Of a stretch of 64,000 nucleotides of DNA, positions 50,560 through 62,415 are shown one piece after another. Origin of the DNA: Clitopilus passeckerianus (Eukaryota; Basidiomycota; Agaricomycetes; Agaricales; Entolomataceae); NCBI GenBank assembly GCA_944990035.1, contig CALYLX010000128.1, positions 682,001 to 746,000 of the forward strand, in the 5' to 3' direction. The position numbers and the translations under genes are program-made. Positions within the stretch are counted from its first letter, which is position 1. Every line of letters begins with the position of its first letter. The notes below the pieces were generated by a model. That model was not told the origin of the DNA. It made no database searches and saw only the letters and a program-made list of their open reading frames with translations.

Positions 50560-52860
50560 CATTTTGCCAATGGTTCTGAAGACAGCAACAAGGTTAAGGG
50601 TGACATTGTTCATTGCTATCATGGCATCGATCCACTTGCCCTTTTAGAAGAAGCTCGCAAGAAACTCGACTCATTAAAATCCTTGCTAGCTGACGCCGCA
50701 AGCAAACTGACAACAGTCAACCAAAATATCTCAGATGCCAACGTCAGCCAAGCTCGCTATCAGATGGCCAGGAGGCGTTTCTGTTCTTTGAGACGATCTG
50801 TGGCAATTGTTTTTACTTCTGAGTCGGAGTCGTGGATTGGACTAATGGTCAACAGTTTGCCATTGAGCAGATAAAGGACGAGTTTCAGAATAGAGGATCT
50901 GAATACTTCGGTACGTATTAGAAACTATCAGGTAGCGGCTTCAAAAATGATTCTATGCACAATTTGTCAATTTTCAAGACAATGAAGGTGAATGCATCAC
51001 TGTGTCTTCTAAGCAATAACCGCTGACTAATTTTTACTGGTATAGATCTTGTTGACGTCCCTGTCTTCACTTGTTCGAGCCGAGACTACCTGCGAATAAA
51101 CGGTACTTAACTGAATATTGACTGCTTACTTAGCGTCTTCCTCTACTAATAAACTATATTGTCACAGGTTTAGCGCCAGGAGATGGCGACCCAACATGCT
51201 TCACCACAGACAACGATACTGGGATACCTGAGCTCCGTAAATGGTGTCATCAGGTCACTCTCCGGTTCCGCAAACGCACCGCACATGCCCAGGCAAGCAG
51301 GTTGCTTGTATTTGCCAGAGGGCTGCAAGCTTTCATCCAACACCAGCAAGAAGTCGCAATGTTGGATTACTCCACTTTACGCAACAAATGGACAATATGC
51401 GAAACCGGTGCCAGTACTAATCCATCAGAAATAAACGACTCGGAGGTCGAGAAACACAATGGAATTAGACCTGGAATGCGGCTGGCCGATGAGGGTGCGG
51501 GTTATTCTAAGGAAGGGATCGACAGGACACTATCACCGAATGCTACAAAGCAGAGCGAGGGCAGGAGGTCTGATAAAGGGAGGGAAGAGAGATCTCAGGA
51601 TGGAAATGGATGGGACTCGCCAGATATGTATACTGAAATCATCTGGGTCCAGACTCATGCGCAAAGAAGCTGATTCCAGAGTGAATGAGCAGGGAAGCGA
51701 CACAGAGAACCAAGGAATGCCTCAAAGTATTTCTTCATATCTACTTACGGTATGGATTCAGTCTGCCGTTGATTGGTGGCTATATTGACGGAAACGCCAA
51801 GAATTATGATACAATACGGCAACAGCAACTTGTCCATATCGAAGGCCTTTTCAAGGTTCAGCTAGCCACTGCCTGCCAGGCTGGCGATCAAGAGGTATGT
51901 GTTATTGCCTACCACGTACTCTTAGGTTGATTGTAACGAAGTAATCCTACAGGCCATCGAGCAAGCTGTTGCAAATACAGTCCAATTTGGCAAGCCCGAC
52001 AACCGTAATATGCATTACGCTACCTATCGGGCGGGTGAGTTACACATTTTTGGGAAACTTTGACAATGATCATGTTCATTTCATTCAGTTCTCAGTCGGC
52101 ATGGGACCTTCCGCCACCACGACCTGAACACTGTACTCACCCTTCCTTTCACAACGAAGATGGCACCAGCCTGGTTCAATGTTTTATCATCCAATATATT
52201 TAAGCTTATCGACTATGAGATACCGAAGGTTGTGACGAGATTGATAGAAATAGTTGCAGAATCTGCTGCCCCAGGTCCGCAAGACCGTGCCAAGAAGTCT
52301 GGTGAACAGTGTCTAGTCGGACACAAATAGCGGTTGCATCCGCGTCCAACCATGTCAAAGGAGTTATGAATCAAAAACAGGAGGCCTCGCGGAAAGTTTC
52401 TGCCTTTGTTCAAGATGGCCTAATAGACGGGTATGATCTAGCCCTCCGGGAAAGTGGAAAAGGAAGCCTGGCGAAACGGAGGGTACCTAACATGTCAATC
52501 TCAAACAACCCAAATCTTTATTCAACAAGACTTCATAGACGACTATTGAAAATTTTGTCGAGGAGCAAAAGGATACAATTTTTGACGCTGTGGCAGAATC
52601 TTTGCCTGAGTTCCTCCTCAAAGCAGCAGATGATAGTAATGGACATCTTCCCTTTGCATTCGAAAGACTTGCAAAAGGGTATGTGCCGGTGATCCCCTGG
52701 ATACAAACAACATTAACATTGACTATCCTCATCGATCGAGGTCACTCTATCCGGTATTTGGGAGAAGGCCAGGAATGATCCAGCTCAGCAGCGAGCATAC
52801 GGAGTGGTTCTTGCCGCTGTCAAGACAATTCTGACTTGCCCTACACTGAAGAATGCCTAG
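50560..52860 (+). pseudogene. Damaged partial copy of the dynamin-like GTPase gene, GTPase domain absent
   Basis: This stretch matches, in order, the C-terminal half of the gene at 58179-62299. Shared blocks are the coiled coil (EEARKKLDSLKSLLADAASK versus MQQKQTLKAHVRQLEYELQL), VPVFTCSSRDYLRINGL versus MPVFTCSSRDYLRAYGQ, YATYRAVLSRHGTFRHHDLN versus YRAS...RRGTFRRDLN, GEQCL versus GEQCLQDAK, DGYDLALRESGKGSLAKRR versus DGYDSAARERGQGCFARQK, and ENFVEEQKDTIFDAVAESLP with end IWEKARNDPAQQRAYG...LKNA at stop 52858-52860. Introns lie at equivalent places. No P-loop or DxPG motif occurs upstream. The frame shifts by two bases around 52305-52315, just after GEQCL, and 51430-51800 gives no continuous frame. 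Gene decay after duplication is the simplest reading; an undetected splice pattern is the alternative. Confidence 0.62.
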
Positions 52861-53143
52861 TCTCGCATATTCCACACCACATAGGATGATCCTGGATGAG
52901 AATTGAGGGTTTCAGACTTGGTCAGATTAATAAGATATTAGCTGAACTTGAATGCATCATGTGGAAAGGAAATGAAATCGAATGCTAGCTGATCAGAACA
53001 CCGGCAGAAGCATCATAATTGTGTTATTTCAAGAATGCGACGCTAATAATAGTTATCGTGGTGGGTACGTGAAAGTCGTATAGATACGTTATAGAAGGTC
53101 GTAAAGGTCGTGAATGTCAGTGGCCATGATGTAGATAAAGTGG

Positions 53144-53173
53144 GGCTCCAGGAAGGCTCCAGGAAGGCTCCAG
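53144..53173. repeat. 11-bp tandem repeat downstream of the Cys-rich gene
   Basis: The unit GGCTCCAGGAA is present about 2.7 times in direct tandem. It lies just 3' of the stop codon (53178) of the minus-strand gene, so it falls in the 3' untranslated region. Confidence 0.85.
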
Positions 53174-53177
53174 TTGT

Positions 53178-53952
53178 TCAAAGCACGTCTTGTAGTTGCG
53201 TTGAAACCAATACAGCAGCCAACGCAAGAAATCTGGTCCAAATCACGTTTCGCCCAAGTGCGCTGGACGTAGGCGTTGGGACTGGTGTGGTAGGTGTCAC
53301 ATCTCCATTGGCTTCGGAGACGTTCCCAAGTAGCGTGCTTGAGAGCGCGCAAACTTTCCGCATTCCACTGATGATGCTCGGCAGCTCGTCGATCTTGTAA
53401 TTGAGAATATCTTCCTGGTTCGTCCTGATAAAACTAAGCCATTTTAGGAACGGGTGGTACTAGAAGTTTGAAAGATCGCGTACCAGTCTGCACATTGAGG
53501 ATAAACAGATTGGAAAGTATCTGTGCAGGCGCATTTTATGACGTCAATGAAGGCGCCAGGATTGAAGATGACCTGCAAGGACGTGTTGAGGAAGACGCAA
53601 ACTTGACGAAGAATGTGGTTTCACCATTGTGAAATTGGCAAGGATAGGACAAGCTGCAGCACAGCTATTGATACTGTCGTAGTCCTGAAAGCCGATGTTA
53701 GCCTAGATATCTGCCTGTCAGCATTTTAGCTACCGTAGAGGAGAAAGGCGGCGTACCGAGCTGATAGAAGTAAGCCTGTTGGCCCCAATTACTCACCTGG
53801 GCGCAGATTGGGCATGAGCTAGGTGTATCAGGGAAATACGGCTGCGTTGTTCGGGTAGCAAGATCAGACTCTGAAGAAAAGAGTGTGGAAGCTGGAATCG
53901 CAGAGACGACAGAAAACCAAAAGATTGCAAAGAAAATCGTCAAACGTGTCAT
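53178..53952 (-). CDS. Cys-containing secreted protein with probable GPI anchor
   Basis: The start at 53952 gives a signal peptide (MTRLTIFFAIFWFSVVSA). The mature part includes SSCPICAQ, spliced to ANIGFQDYDSINSCAAACPI and LANFTM. The next exons give VIFNPGAFIDVIKCACTDTF and QSVYPQCADW, then IRTNQEDILNYKIDELPSII. The last exon has RKVCALSSTLLGNVSEANGD, a Thr/Pro stretch (TPTTPVPTPTSSA) and a hydrophobic end (TRFLALAAVLVSTQLQDVL) with stop 53178-53180. A signal peptide, several Cys residues, a Thr/Pro stalk and a short hydrophobic C-terminus suggest a GPI-anchored surface protein. Three or four introns are inferred. No family name or function is assigned. Confidence 0.7.
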
Positions 53953-54154
53953 GATTACACTGAACGCTGTCCAAGGAGCCTCTAACGGTAACCAGAGATC
54001 ATACGATGTGGTTCAGCCCTTGTTATATAGACAGCCATTTGCAGCAGGAGGCCATATGACCAGCGACCAATGGCCGTCATTGCAGAACCCATTTAGGAGT
54101 GTGACTAAACCGTGACTCAAGCCTTCCAGCTGTCACACGTTTTCGCGCCTGCCC

Positions 54155-55348
54155 ATGATTTCACCCAACATCGCTCGCCGGGTTGAGCGCCTGCTCGTCG
54201 TAAATTCTTGTTCAAGGACTTGGTCGCCGCGTTTTCAGCCGAAAAGACTACTAAACACCGATGCTCAGCATATCTCGGATCCACAAGCAGCAGCCGGAGA
54301 TGCTTCGTTGACACCCTCAAGACATCCTAGGGATCCCGGAAAGCAGTCAATAAATTCTAATGCTACTAGTTCATCATCGACCTCATCATTGTCAATTACA
54401 GGAGAAAGCAATGAAGAAGATAGTAATGGAGGAGGTGCAGAAGTTACGCCGCAGTCGAACGTACCGGCCAGAGTGCCGTTGCAGATGCCAATGTACTCCA
54501 ATCCTCCATTCCATACCCACGCATTCTTTGTCGAATTGGAAAAGTCCTTTCCAACACCAACTGCAAGAAGCTTGATGCGAGCAACCCGCGCGCTTCTTGT
54601 TGACAGGATTGGCAAGGTCCGGCGGGAGGCTTTAACAACGCAGGACCTGGACAATGTATGCACTTCATCCTTCCGGTTCATATACTTCGTTCTGATTATA
54701 ATCCAAGCAAGCATATCTATTTCGTGCCGCTATCTCGGAGCTACGAGCAGAGCTTACTACAATGATGAAGAATGACTCTGCGTCAATACGTAGTGCTTCC
54801 GCTGCATTACGCCGGGAGGTTGATCGGTTGGACGTCAAGATGAAAGAAGACGTCGACACTCTCAAGCATGAGTATGTTGTTCGCTTATTAAACGAACAGG
54901 ACATTCTGACACGAGTATCAGGATCCAGATGGACGTTGACTCCCGGAAGAGTGAAGCAAAGAATGATCTGAAGCAGCGGGATATTGTGATAGAGGTAGGC
55001 AGCGCATATACCTTTTCATCTTGTCTCTCAACTGATTATCTGTCCTAGGAACTCTTTAACAAGGCTCTGGTCAACCTCAGCGACTTACGGACATTGGTTG
55101 AAGAGAACAAGTGGGAGAACATGCGTAAAGCAGTCGGTAAGCCATTGTCCGTTCAAGAACTCGATATATGCTAACATCTCCCAGCAACCCTGTTTGGATT
55201 TGCCTTCGTAATTGTTGTCTTCATGGAATTTCGGCCCAAACCTGCGCCCCCAGAACCTGTTCACAAGCCTGCCCCTCCACCACCTCCTTCACCGATAGAG
55301 AGCTACTATAGCTCTGGACCCGAGGGCCATACCCATTTCCGAACATAG
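54155..55348 (+). CDS. Mitochondrial coiled-coil protein of the DUF1640 / MCUR1-FMP32 family
   Basis: This is an inner-membrane mitochondrial protein; yeast relatives (Fmp32) help cytochrome oxidase assembly, and the animal relative MCUR1 affects the calcium uniporter. The ATG at 54155 starts a basic leader ([31 protein letters not shown]). The family core is [20 protein letters not shown] and [20 protein letters not shown], followed after an intron by [14 protein letters not shown]. Coiled coils follow ([40 protein letters not shown]). A single membrane helix is [16 protein letters not shown], ahead of a Pro-rich tail ending at 55346-55348. Four introns are inferred. The membrane topology is predicted. 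Confidence 0.85.
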
Positions 55349-55488
55349 AGAGCGCATAGAGAAGTTTCCAAACTCAAAGAGTATATAATCATACATTGGT
55401 CCCCATGCATATAACTTACAGCCTGTATTATCTACCGCCTCTGAATACAAATTATACCAGTATTGCCCGCTTTCATACTGCCGGATAC

Positions 55489-56017
55489 CTATACTTTCAG
55501 CTTGTCCATGCTGGCTGCCAGTACATCCTCTTTAGCTTCAGTTTTTGCTGGAGTTGTAGGTTTTGTCGAAGTAGCAGGGACGGCCTTCTCTCCTTCGTCA
55601 TCATCCCAATTCTCTGGTACATCTTCAGGTTCCTTATCGTCTCTCTTCTTCTCCCTTCTCTTCGCATTCTTCTTCGCACTTTTGCTCATCGGCTTATCGC
55701 CCTCTTTCGCCGCAGATGCTGGCGGCACCCAGCCAATGATATGGCCTTTAGGTAGCTGATTGGCGTCCATCTGGGCTTGACGTGTACCTCGGAATCGCCG
55801 GACATCTTCCTGAGGTGTGAAGCCTGGACGAATTTTGAGTTGTTTACGGACTCTGGGAGGTGGAGATTCGTTGGGTGCTCCAGCAGATACGGAAGGTAAA
55901 GTGGGCTGCTTACGTTCCGTCTGGACGCTTTGATTCTGGGATGACGCGCTCAAGACTTTGAGGGTCGAGAGTTATGCCAGAGGGCGTCGCCGTCGGGTTA
56001 AGTGGTGGTCTTGACAT
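55489..56017 (-). CDS. PYM (partner of Y14-Mago), exon-junction-complex disassembly factor
   Basis: PYM binds the Mago-Y14 pair and removes exon junction complexes from translating mRNA. The start at 56017 gives MSRPPLNPTATPSGITLDPQ then ERVIPESKRPDGT. One intron joins this to VRKQLKIRPGFTPQEDVRRF and RGTRQAQMDANQLPKGHIIG. The N-terminal Mago-binding motif (RxxGTxRKxxKxRxGYTPQED) is complete once spliced. The C-terminal half is Lys/Glu-rich (SKSAKKNAKRREKKRDDKEP), as in PYM proteins, and ends ASMDKLKV at 55489-55491. The Gly before WVPP is typical of fungal members. Presence of PYM fits an intron-rich genome. Confidence 0.85.
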
Positions 56018-56225
56018 GGTTTAGGAATGAGGCTATTGGAGGCTCGTGAACAGAGATCAAGCTGGGATCTGGGCAAGTAATCGTGGGAAACTTCGAGTAC
56101 ACAGAGAATCCATTGAACGACGGAGCCGGGCTTCGTCATGGAAGACGATAGCGAAATTCATTAAGTATGCTTTAATTCCTACTTTTATTCTATGATACGG
56201 AACCGCTAATACACCAGTATTGGCT

Positions 56226-57418
56226 TTATATCTCGTCCTGGAAGTCACCTTCGTCCAGATCGTGGGGCTTTTCAGACAATCAGTCAGTGAATACGAAGGA
56301 CAGTCGGGGTGTGGCGCACCTCTTTCGGCTCTTCGTCTTCTCCGTACTGCATTGTATAGTCAACATGGCTGACAATGGTTTCGATTGAGTCTGAATTCGT
56401 GAGATCCAGAGGGAGGAAAGAGACGAGAGGATGATCTTCGATCTATTTACCTCAGTGAATAGAAAATGAGGGATCAATTCGGGGAGACGTACAAGTTGTA
56501 CAATCGCCTGATTCAGCGCATGAAATCTGGGGTTTGTAGAGTTTGCCTCCTGTCCATAGCTTGTCGCCAGGAGCTGTGGGTCGGGATCCAGATATCTTGG
56601 TTCCAATACATAACTGAGCCGATGGTCAGCGGTAGATCAACACACCTCGCAACGTTCTTGCGGGTTCTTATCCCGTTTCTAGGTGCTGAAGGGTCCTCCG
56701 GATTTGCGGTGACCAAGTCCATCTTCGACATGACATTTATCCAAGGAATTTCCAGATTGACCATTGCGGACATAGCAGAGAGAACACCGCTACGAAAGTC
56801 TTTAAGTATAGGACTTCATCTCAGGCATAGTAAAACCGCCACACCTGAAGAATTTATAACGATCCTCCATGAACTGGGATTCGATGAGGTACACGGCGCA
56901 GGTTCGGATGCCGAGTCTCGAGAGGTTTCGAACAAGGCTGGGGAGGAATGGATGGTGGGTGTAGAGCTCGATCTGGCCTAAGTTGCGTGTTAGAATATCC
57001 TCATTCATGCTTCTGGCCATTTGAATACCTGGACAGTCAATGATGAGGTAGTCGTCCTCATATCCGCCCAGTTCTTCCTCAAGCCAATCCATATTTTGCA
57101 ACAAATACCTGGATATCAAGGACACCACGATCAGAGGTAAATTTCGTGTTTGTTGAGGTGGTACTCACTCACTCACTCAAAGCAGTATACAAGACCGCCG
57201 TTGGGCCCATATTCTAGCTCATTCATAACATCTTCCAGACTGATGAGATCTTTTATGTCAATAACTGGCTCATATTCGAAGCTTGTCGGTGAAGCTGCCG
57301 GGTCCAGGTTGACCAAATGTCCGGTCCTCTTTGAAGCCGTAAGATGGTTCAAGAACGCGCCAGAAAAAGTCGATTTCCCAGCGCCGGCAGGCCCTGTTAC
57401 GAGTACAGCATAGCGCAT
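56226..57418 (-). CDS. GPN3: GPN-loop GTPase 3
   Basis: GPN3 is a GTPase needed for RNA polymerase II assembly and nuclear import. The start at 57418 gives [20 protein letters not shown], with a Walker A motif at residues 8-16. Then come [40 protein letters not shown] (the GPN loop) and [19 protein letters not shown]. The guanine-specificity region is [20 protein letters not shown]. The C-terminus contains DNDSIET-like [20 protein letters not shown] and [13 protein letters not shown], with stop 56226-56228. About six introns are inferred. The start lies 63 bp from the divergent small Tyr-rich gene, one of the tightest head-to-head pairs in the window. Confidence 0.92.
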
Positions 57419-57481
57419 CTTGAGTGCCTTGACAAGAGATTATTTGTATTACGTAAAAATACAGTTTCAACTGAAGCGGCG

Positions 57482-57948
57482 ATGTCCTACTACCCTTCAC
57501 AAGGCTCAGCAGTCTATGCCTCCAGCTCTCATGGTCACGGAGGGTACTATCCGACACAATACACGACTTCTTATGCTCAACCAGTAACAACAGTCGCCCC
57601 AACACAGGCAAGCTATGCACCTCAGGTCGTCGCAGGGGTACGTTCCATGTTCAACTTACATCCAAAATGATGCATATGAACTGAGATTCGCCTATCTTCG
57701 CCATTCAGCAACCAGCCTATTACGGAAGTGAAAATGGACACCACCATCATCATAATGGCCAGGTGTATAATGTTCCATTCGGCGAGCGTATGCGGCGCTT
57801 CTTCGGTCTCGCACCTCGCGGCCCGTTCAAATACAAACACAACAAGACCACCTGGGGATTCATGGGATACTCTAGTCGACAACGATACATGGATCCACGG
57901 ACAGGTGCTGAAGTTGACCGAAAAGGTAGACCTGTCTACAGAGTTTGA
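57482..57948 (+). CDS. Small Tyr/His/Gln-rich protein with conserved basic C-terminus
   Basis: The product is not recognised. The ATG at 57482 gives MSYYPSQGSAVYASSSHGHG, then GYYPTQYTTSYAQPVTTVAP, a low-complexity prion-like head. One intron (57638-57708) leads to QPAYYGSENGHHHHHNGQVY and the C-terminal block FGERMRRFFGLAPRGPFKYK, TTWGFMGYSSRQRYMDPRTG and AEVDRKGRPVYRV, with stop 57946-57948. The protein is about 130 residues. The C-terminal block looks conserved in mushrooms, but I cannot attach a function. There is no signal peptide or membrane segment. Confidence 0.68.
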
Positions 57949-58178
57949 GCCATCGCTCAATGTAAGAGGACACTCAGTGGCTCCCGACGTGCCTTGTTGG
58001 ATGACCATCCATGCCCTCACTATTGTTTGCTGCCTTTCGCTGCTGCTGGAATACTGTTTGTAAGAAGGCCAGTATATTAATGGAAAGATACGCTATATGT
58101 TTATATCATGTTTTACTATATCAATATATACGAGGAAACCCCCTCATCAGCTCTATCTCAAAAAATCGGGTGATATCC

Positions 58179-61100
58179 TTATTCCATTGCAGCTCCCAGG
58201 TCATGAATAATTTGGGAGACCCGCTCAATATTGTTCTGGTATTGTCTGCGTTGCAATGGAGAGATCTTTGGCGCCTCCCAAGCTGCCGAGAGTGTTGTCT
58301 CAATCTAGGGTAAAATGAGCAACCGAGCTTATCCAAGTTGAAACGTTTGCTGACCCTTTCAGCGATGATTTCAAGGTCTGTTCCCAATCTCTCCTTCATG
58401 GCTTCGACGACTGTTGTGATCCTCGCTGGAATGAGCTCTGCCGTGTCTGTGAAAATCATGTATTTGTGTGCTTCTAGGAAGTCTCGAAAAAGTCGCTGAT
58501 CAACAAATGTTTTAGTTTAATGACGTACAGAGCGTACAAAGTAAAGACCTCCCACCTTTTGGCGTGCAAAGCAGCCCTGGCCCCTCTCCCTAGCTGCAGA
58601 ATCGTATCCATCTGTCAGTTCATTCCTGACCTGAGCCGCAAGCTGCCTTGTAATCTGTTTGCGGGCCTCGTCAATGAGAATGGCCAGACCGGTTATAGTC
58701 TCTTTGATGTGAATTTTTGCATCCTGTAGGCATTGTTCGCCGAGCAGGCTGACTCGCTCTCGAAGAGCAAGGGTGTGGGCGGCTGACGACTTCATCGAAG
58801 ATACAACTTGCCGAATGGCGACCAGCGCTTCAGGCTCAATGACCTGGATCAGGCTTTTGTCGGAGAAGATCTTAGTCCATGGATGAGTCATGTGTTGCTG
58901 CAGAGGTACGATGAGCTCGGTATTGAGGTCCCTTCTGAATGTTCCCCGACGACAGAGTGCTGAAAAGAAGGATGTAAAATTGGTCAAACGTGGCGTTTCG
59001 GCTTCTAATGAATAAACCTCACTGGCACGATAAGTATTCCAGCGCATGGAAGTGGCAAATTCATCGTTGATGTCTTCGGCACTTTCAATACACTAGGGGG
59101 TAATAAATAGATGGATCAATGGACGAAAATGTTGTTGAGATTCTAAATACCTTGCTTGCTCCCTGCCTGCAAGACCGAAACAGTTTTTCTTCGAATTGGC
59201 ACTGAACGTCCTTTTCCCATTCATCGGCAAGCAGGAGAAAGCGCTGCAGGATAATCAGTAAAAGTCAAATGACCCAGAGGAGAGGAGCAATCCTGTACCT
59301 GCAAAAGGCGGGCGTGAATCCCTAGATTCTCATTGCTTTGAATGGAAGGAGGCTCGTCGATCTCTCGCTTCACGCGGGTAAAAATCGAGGAGAGTTTGAA
59401 TGGGAGCCGTGGTAAGGAGTATCTGCCGGAGGGACTGAATTCATCTTCACGCTCGGTTTTAGTCCAAGGGGCATGTCTCAATCCCTTCAAGTGCTGCCCG
59501 CTTCCTGGCGTTTCCCATTCCATGCGCAGATTGAAACAATCGACGGACGTGACCTGAATTTGAGCCTGGAGGAATAATCGAATGGAGTTGGCAAGTGTTA
59601 TAATGAGGTTTGCCTGATTTCTTGCGGCCCTTTCTCTACTTGACGACGTGAGTCGATGGCACCATCCTTGAAGTGCAGGAATGTTTGTTTCCTCTGGTTC
59701 AAGGAACCATTCAGGTTCGTCGACACTCTCATTGTCTGTATCTGGTGTGGTTGGTCTAGGTCCTCGGATAGGGGCACCAGCAACTGACCGTAGGCACGTA
59801 GGTAATCCCGACTAGAACATGTAAAGACAGGCATCTTAATGCTCTCATAGTCTGAGTATCTGTCAGAGGGTGAAAGAACCGATCAAGGTGAAACCTACCC
59901 CTTGGTTCCTCATCAGGATTGAAATCATCACGGCTTTCTAACTCTGCTTCTGGGAGAAGAAATGCGATTCAGTAGAGAAATGCATGATAGTTGAGAATAG
60001 GTACCTTCGATTTCTCGTATCCCTGTGCGGAAATCTGCTTGGAGTTGCAAGACAGCAGCCTATAGACACTGAGTAAGGATTGAAATGCATCATGAGAATG
60101 ACACACCTGCGACCGCTTCTTAGAGCAGTAACGTTTACGCTCTCGTGAGTTGAGCTGAAGTTCGTATTCCAGTTGCCGAACATGGGCCTTTAACGTCTGT
60201 TTTTGTTGCATTAGATTAAGTAGATCAGAAGCTGGCGACGGCTCTGTTGTAGCAAGACTATGTGCTTCTCTTCTCATAGTAGCTTTGCAGTGACGTTTCG
60301 CAGGTCTGTTGTCGTTTTGAGCTGGCCATTTGCGTTTATAGTCCTGGCCCGAAGGGGCTCCTAATAAATCTGAGATCTGCTCGTCGAGATCTAGGAAACC
60401 ACCAGTGAAGTCAGATGTGGCCAAAATGTAAAAGCTGATTGACCTTGTTCAGCGGCCTTCTGAACGCCTAATTTCTTCATGATACCCTTCCTTTTATTGT
60501 CTATGCCTTGCAAATGTAGATCATCCTTGAGTCGCAAGCCTCGGATTATCTCGTTAGGTACAATATCGTCGCATTTGCTGGCTGCATTCCAGGTGAATAG
60601 AGGAAATTGAGTTTCCTGGGCCGTTGGAAGTACAAAGAAAGGGTCTGCACCTATAAAGGTAATGGACTCTGCATTATAACTGTTGCGGATCAGTATTTTG
60701 ACGGTGATAAAAATGTGGGCGGACTTACTTGCCGTCTATGGGAAAGATATAACACAGGGATTCATAAGATAGCAAGGCTGGCTTTGAACAAACGTACCGA
60801 CTTGGAAATCGATCGATCATGGAATGAATAAGACCTCGAGAATATGCGAAAGGATGCTTACGGCTGATTTGAGTGCGAAATGCTTTCCCGAGCAACTCTG
60901 GATGGACGATACATCAGGGGAACGTTTTTGCGATCTCAGGATCCATTACCTTTCTCGTCAACAGCACGGGTGATGGGAGAGACCACCCATATGTAGTTAC
61001 ACTTCATCATGTATTTCTGAGCAATATTGTTGCGCGCCGCGTTGGCATCAGAAACACCTAGATCAGTTTCAAGTTCATGAGAGCCAGAGCGAAAATAATA

Positions 61101-62299
61101 TCGGAGGTCCACGCCTTGCCTGGTAAATCAATTAAAGTTGCACCAGATGACAAGGCTTGAGCAGAGCAAAAGATTCGAACTTCGAGGATGAGTGGCCATT
61201 GGTCAGCCACCAAGGAATTGGGGTCCTCATCCTCATCTTCATCTTCAAAGTCTATGCCGTTCGCCGGGCTTCCGGGTCCATTTGAAGTCGTATAGGGGCT
61301 TATCAGGTTCAAGAATTCTTCAGAATCCTCTGTTTCAAGCGTTATTGTAGATCCCAGTTTATTCAAGACCTCTAAAAAATCGGTGAGGAAATCTGATAAC
61401 TTTGTTAAGGAAGGTATTGACACACCTGGGTCTAAATTCAAGATCTCATTGACGGTCAATTGAGATAGCTGATCATGGGTAATTGTGGGGTACACAGCCT
61501 CCATCTATGAGGCGTCCTATGAGGGCAACAAAAATAGAAAAAGGTGATGCGCTGACCTTCTGAAATGCCAGGCGAGCTTCAGTCGTCAAATCCGATGTTC
61601 TTTTTAGTGACCCGTCTTCTTTACGCAAGTCTTCTGACAGAATTCTGAGCTCTTCCCTCCATTCGCTAAGAGACAAAAAGCTGATTTCTGCTCTAATAGT
61701 GGGTCCAGGTTGGAAAGCAACCGATGTGACTACACTGGTACACGCTATTTATGATTAATGAAAATTTGACAAAAAAAAAAAAAACTGTTGATACACACCT
61801 CTCATACCACTCGTGGGCATCACATTACCTGGAAGATTCGAGGGCCACCTCAAATACTATTAGGTGGGCATTTACTTACGATCGAGGACAGCATTGAGCA
61901 GTGTCGACTTTCCGGCACCCGTCGCTGGATTAAAGAATTAAGATGCATTCACAACGCAGTTGCCGAGACCACGAACCGCCGTAGACGCCGATGAGTGTGG
62001 CCGGTGTAACGTTTTCATGTTCCTGTATCCTAAAGGTGTTTTCATATCTTGGACATACACAGCTCCCGTTCCCGGATAACTCACTTTGTCATATCCGCGT
62101 CCCACATCCGCTGAAAAGGTGTGGAAGCTAAGCCTTGCAGGATCTGCTTGAGATGTGCGACGCTGCCTTTCATTTCTTCGTGCAGATTCTGAAGGGATGG
62201 GAACTCGGGAAAAAGACCATGTGTCTCGGAAATAAATGAGAAGACTTCGCTCCGTCCGCTATTCATTTCATCGTTGTTCTCCTCGTAGTCCGGGTCCAT
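58179..62299 (-). CDS. Dynamin-like large GTPase (nuclear GTPase SLIP-GC-type), intact
   Basis: This is a large P-loop GTPase of the dynamin superfamily; fungal members of this type are uncharacterised. The start at 62299 gives MDPDYEENNDEMNSGRSEVF. The Walker A motif GATGAGKSTLLNAVLD is formed by joining exons across introns near 61880-61990. Switch I is PTSGMRG. The G3 motif is GATLIDLPG, followed by VSDANAARNNIAQKYMMKCN and YIWVVSPITRAVDEK. The G4-like motif is SKCDDI. A coiled coil (PASDLLNLMQQKQTLKAHVR) and a helical stalk follow, including MPVFTCSSRDYLRAYGQLLV, FFSALCRRGTFRRDLNTELI and LTDGYDSAARERGQGCFARQ. The end is RIETTLSAAWEAPKISPLQR...DLGAAME at stop 58179-58181. About fifteen introns. 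No transmembrane segment or PH domain is seen. A decayed paralog lies at 50560-52860. Confidence 0.82.
61772..61785. repeat. Poly-A tract in an intron
   Basis: A run of about 14 A on the plus strand lies in an intron of the dynamin-like gene, a likely length-variable homopolymer. Confidence 0.8.
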
Positions 62300-62415
62300 A
62301 TTGAGGAAAAAGCGGGGTTGAAAAATGTGAATGTTCGTTTACTATGTGCAAAGAACTTGTCAAGGACCGCGTGGGGGTGTGTATTTGTAAGCCCCTGTAG
62401 GTTCGATAAACCTCC

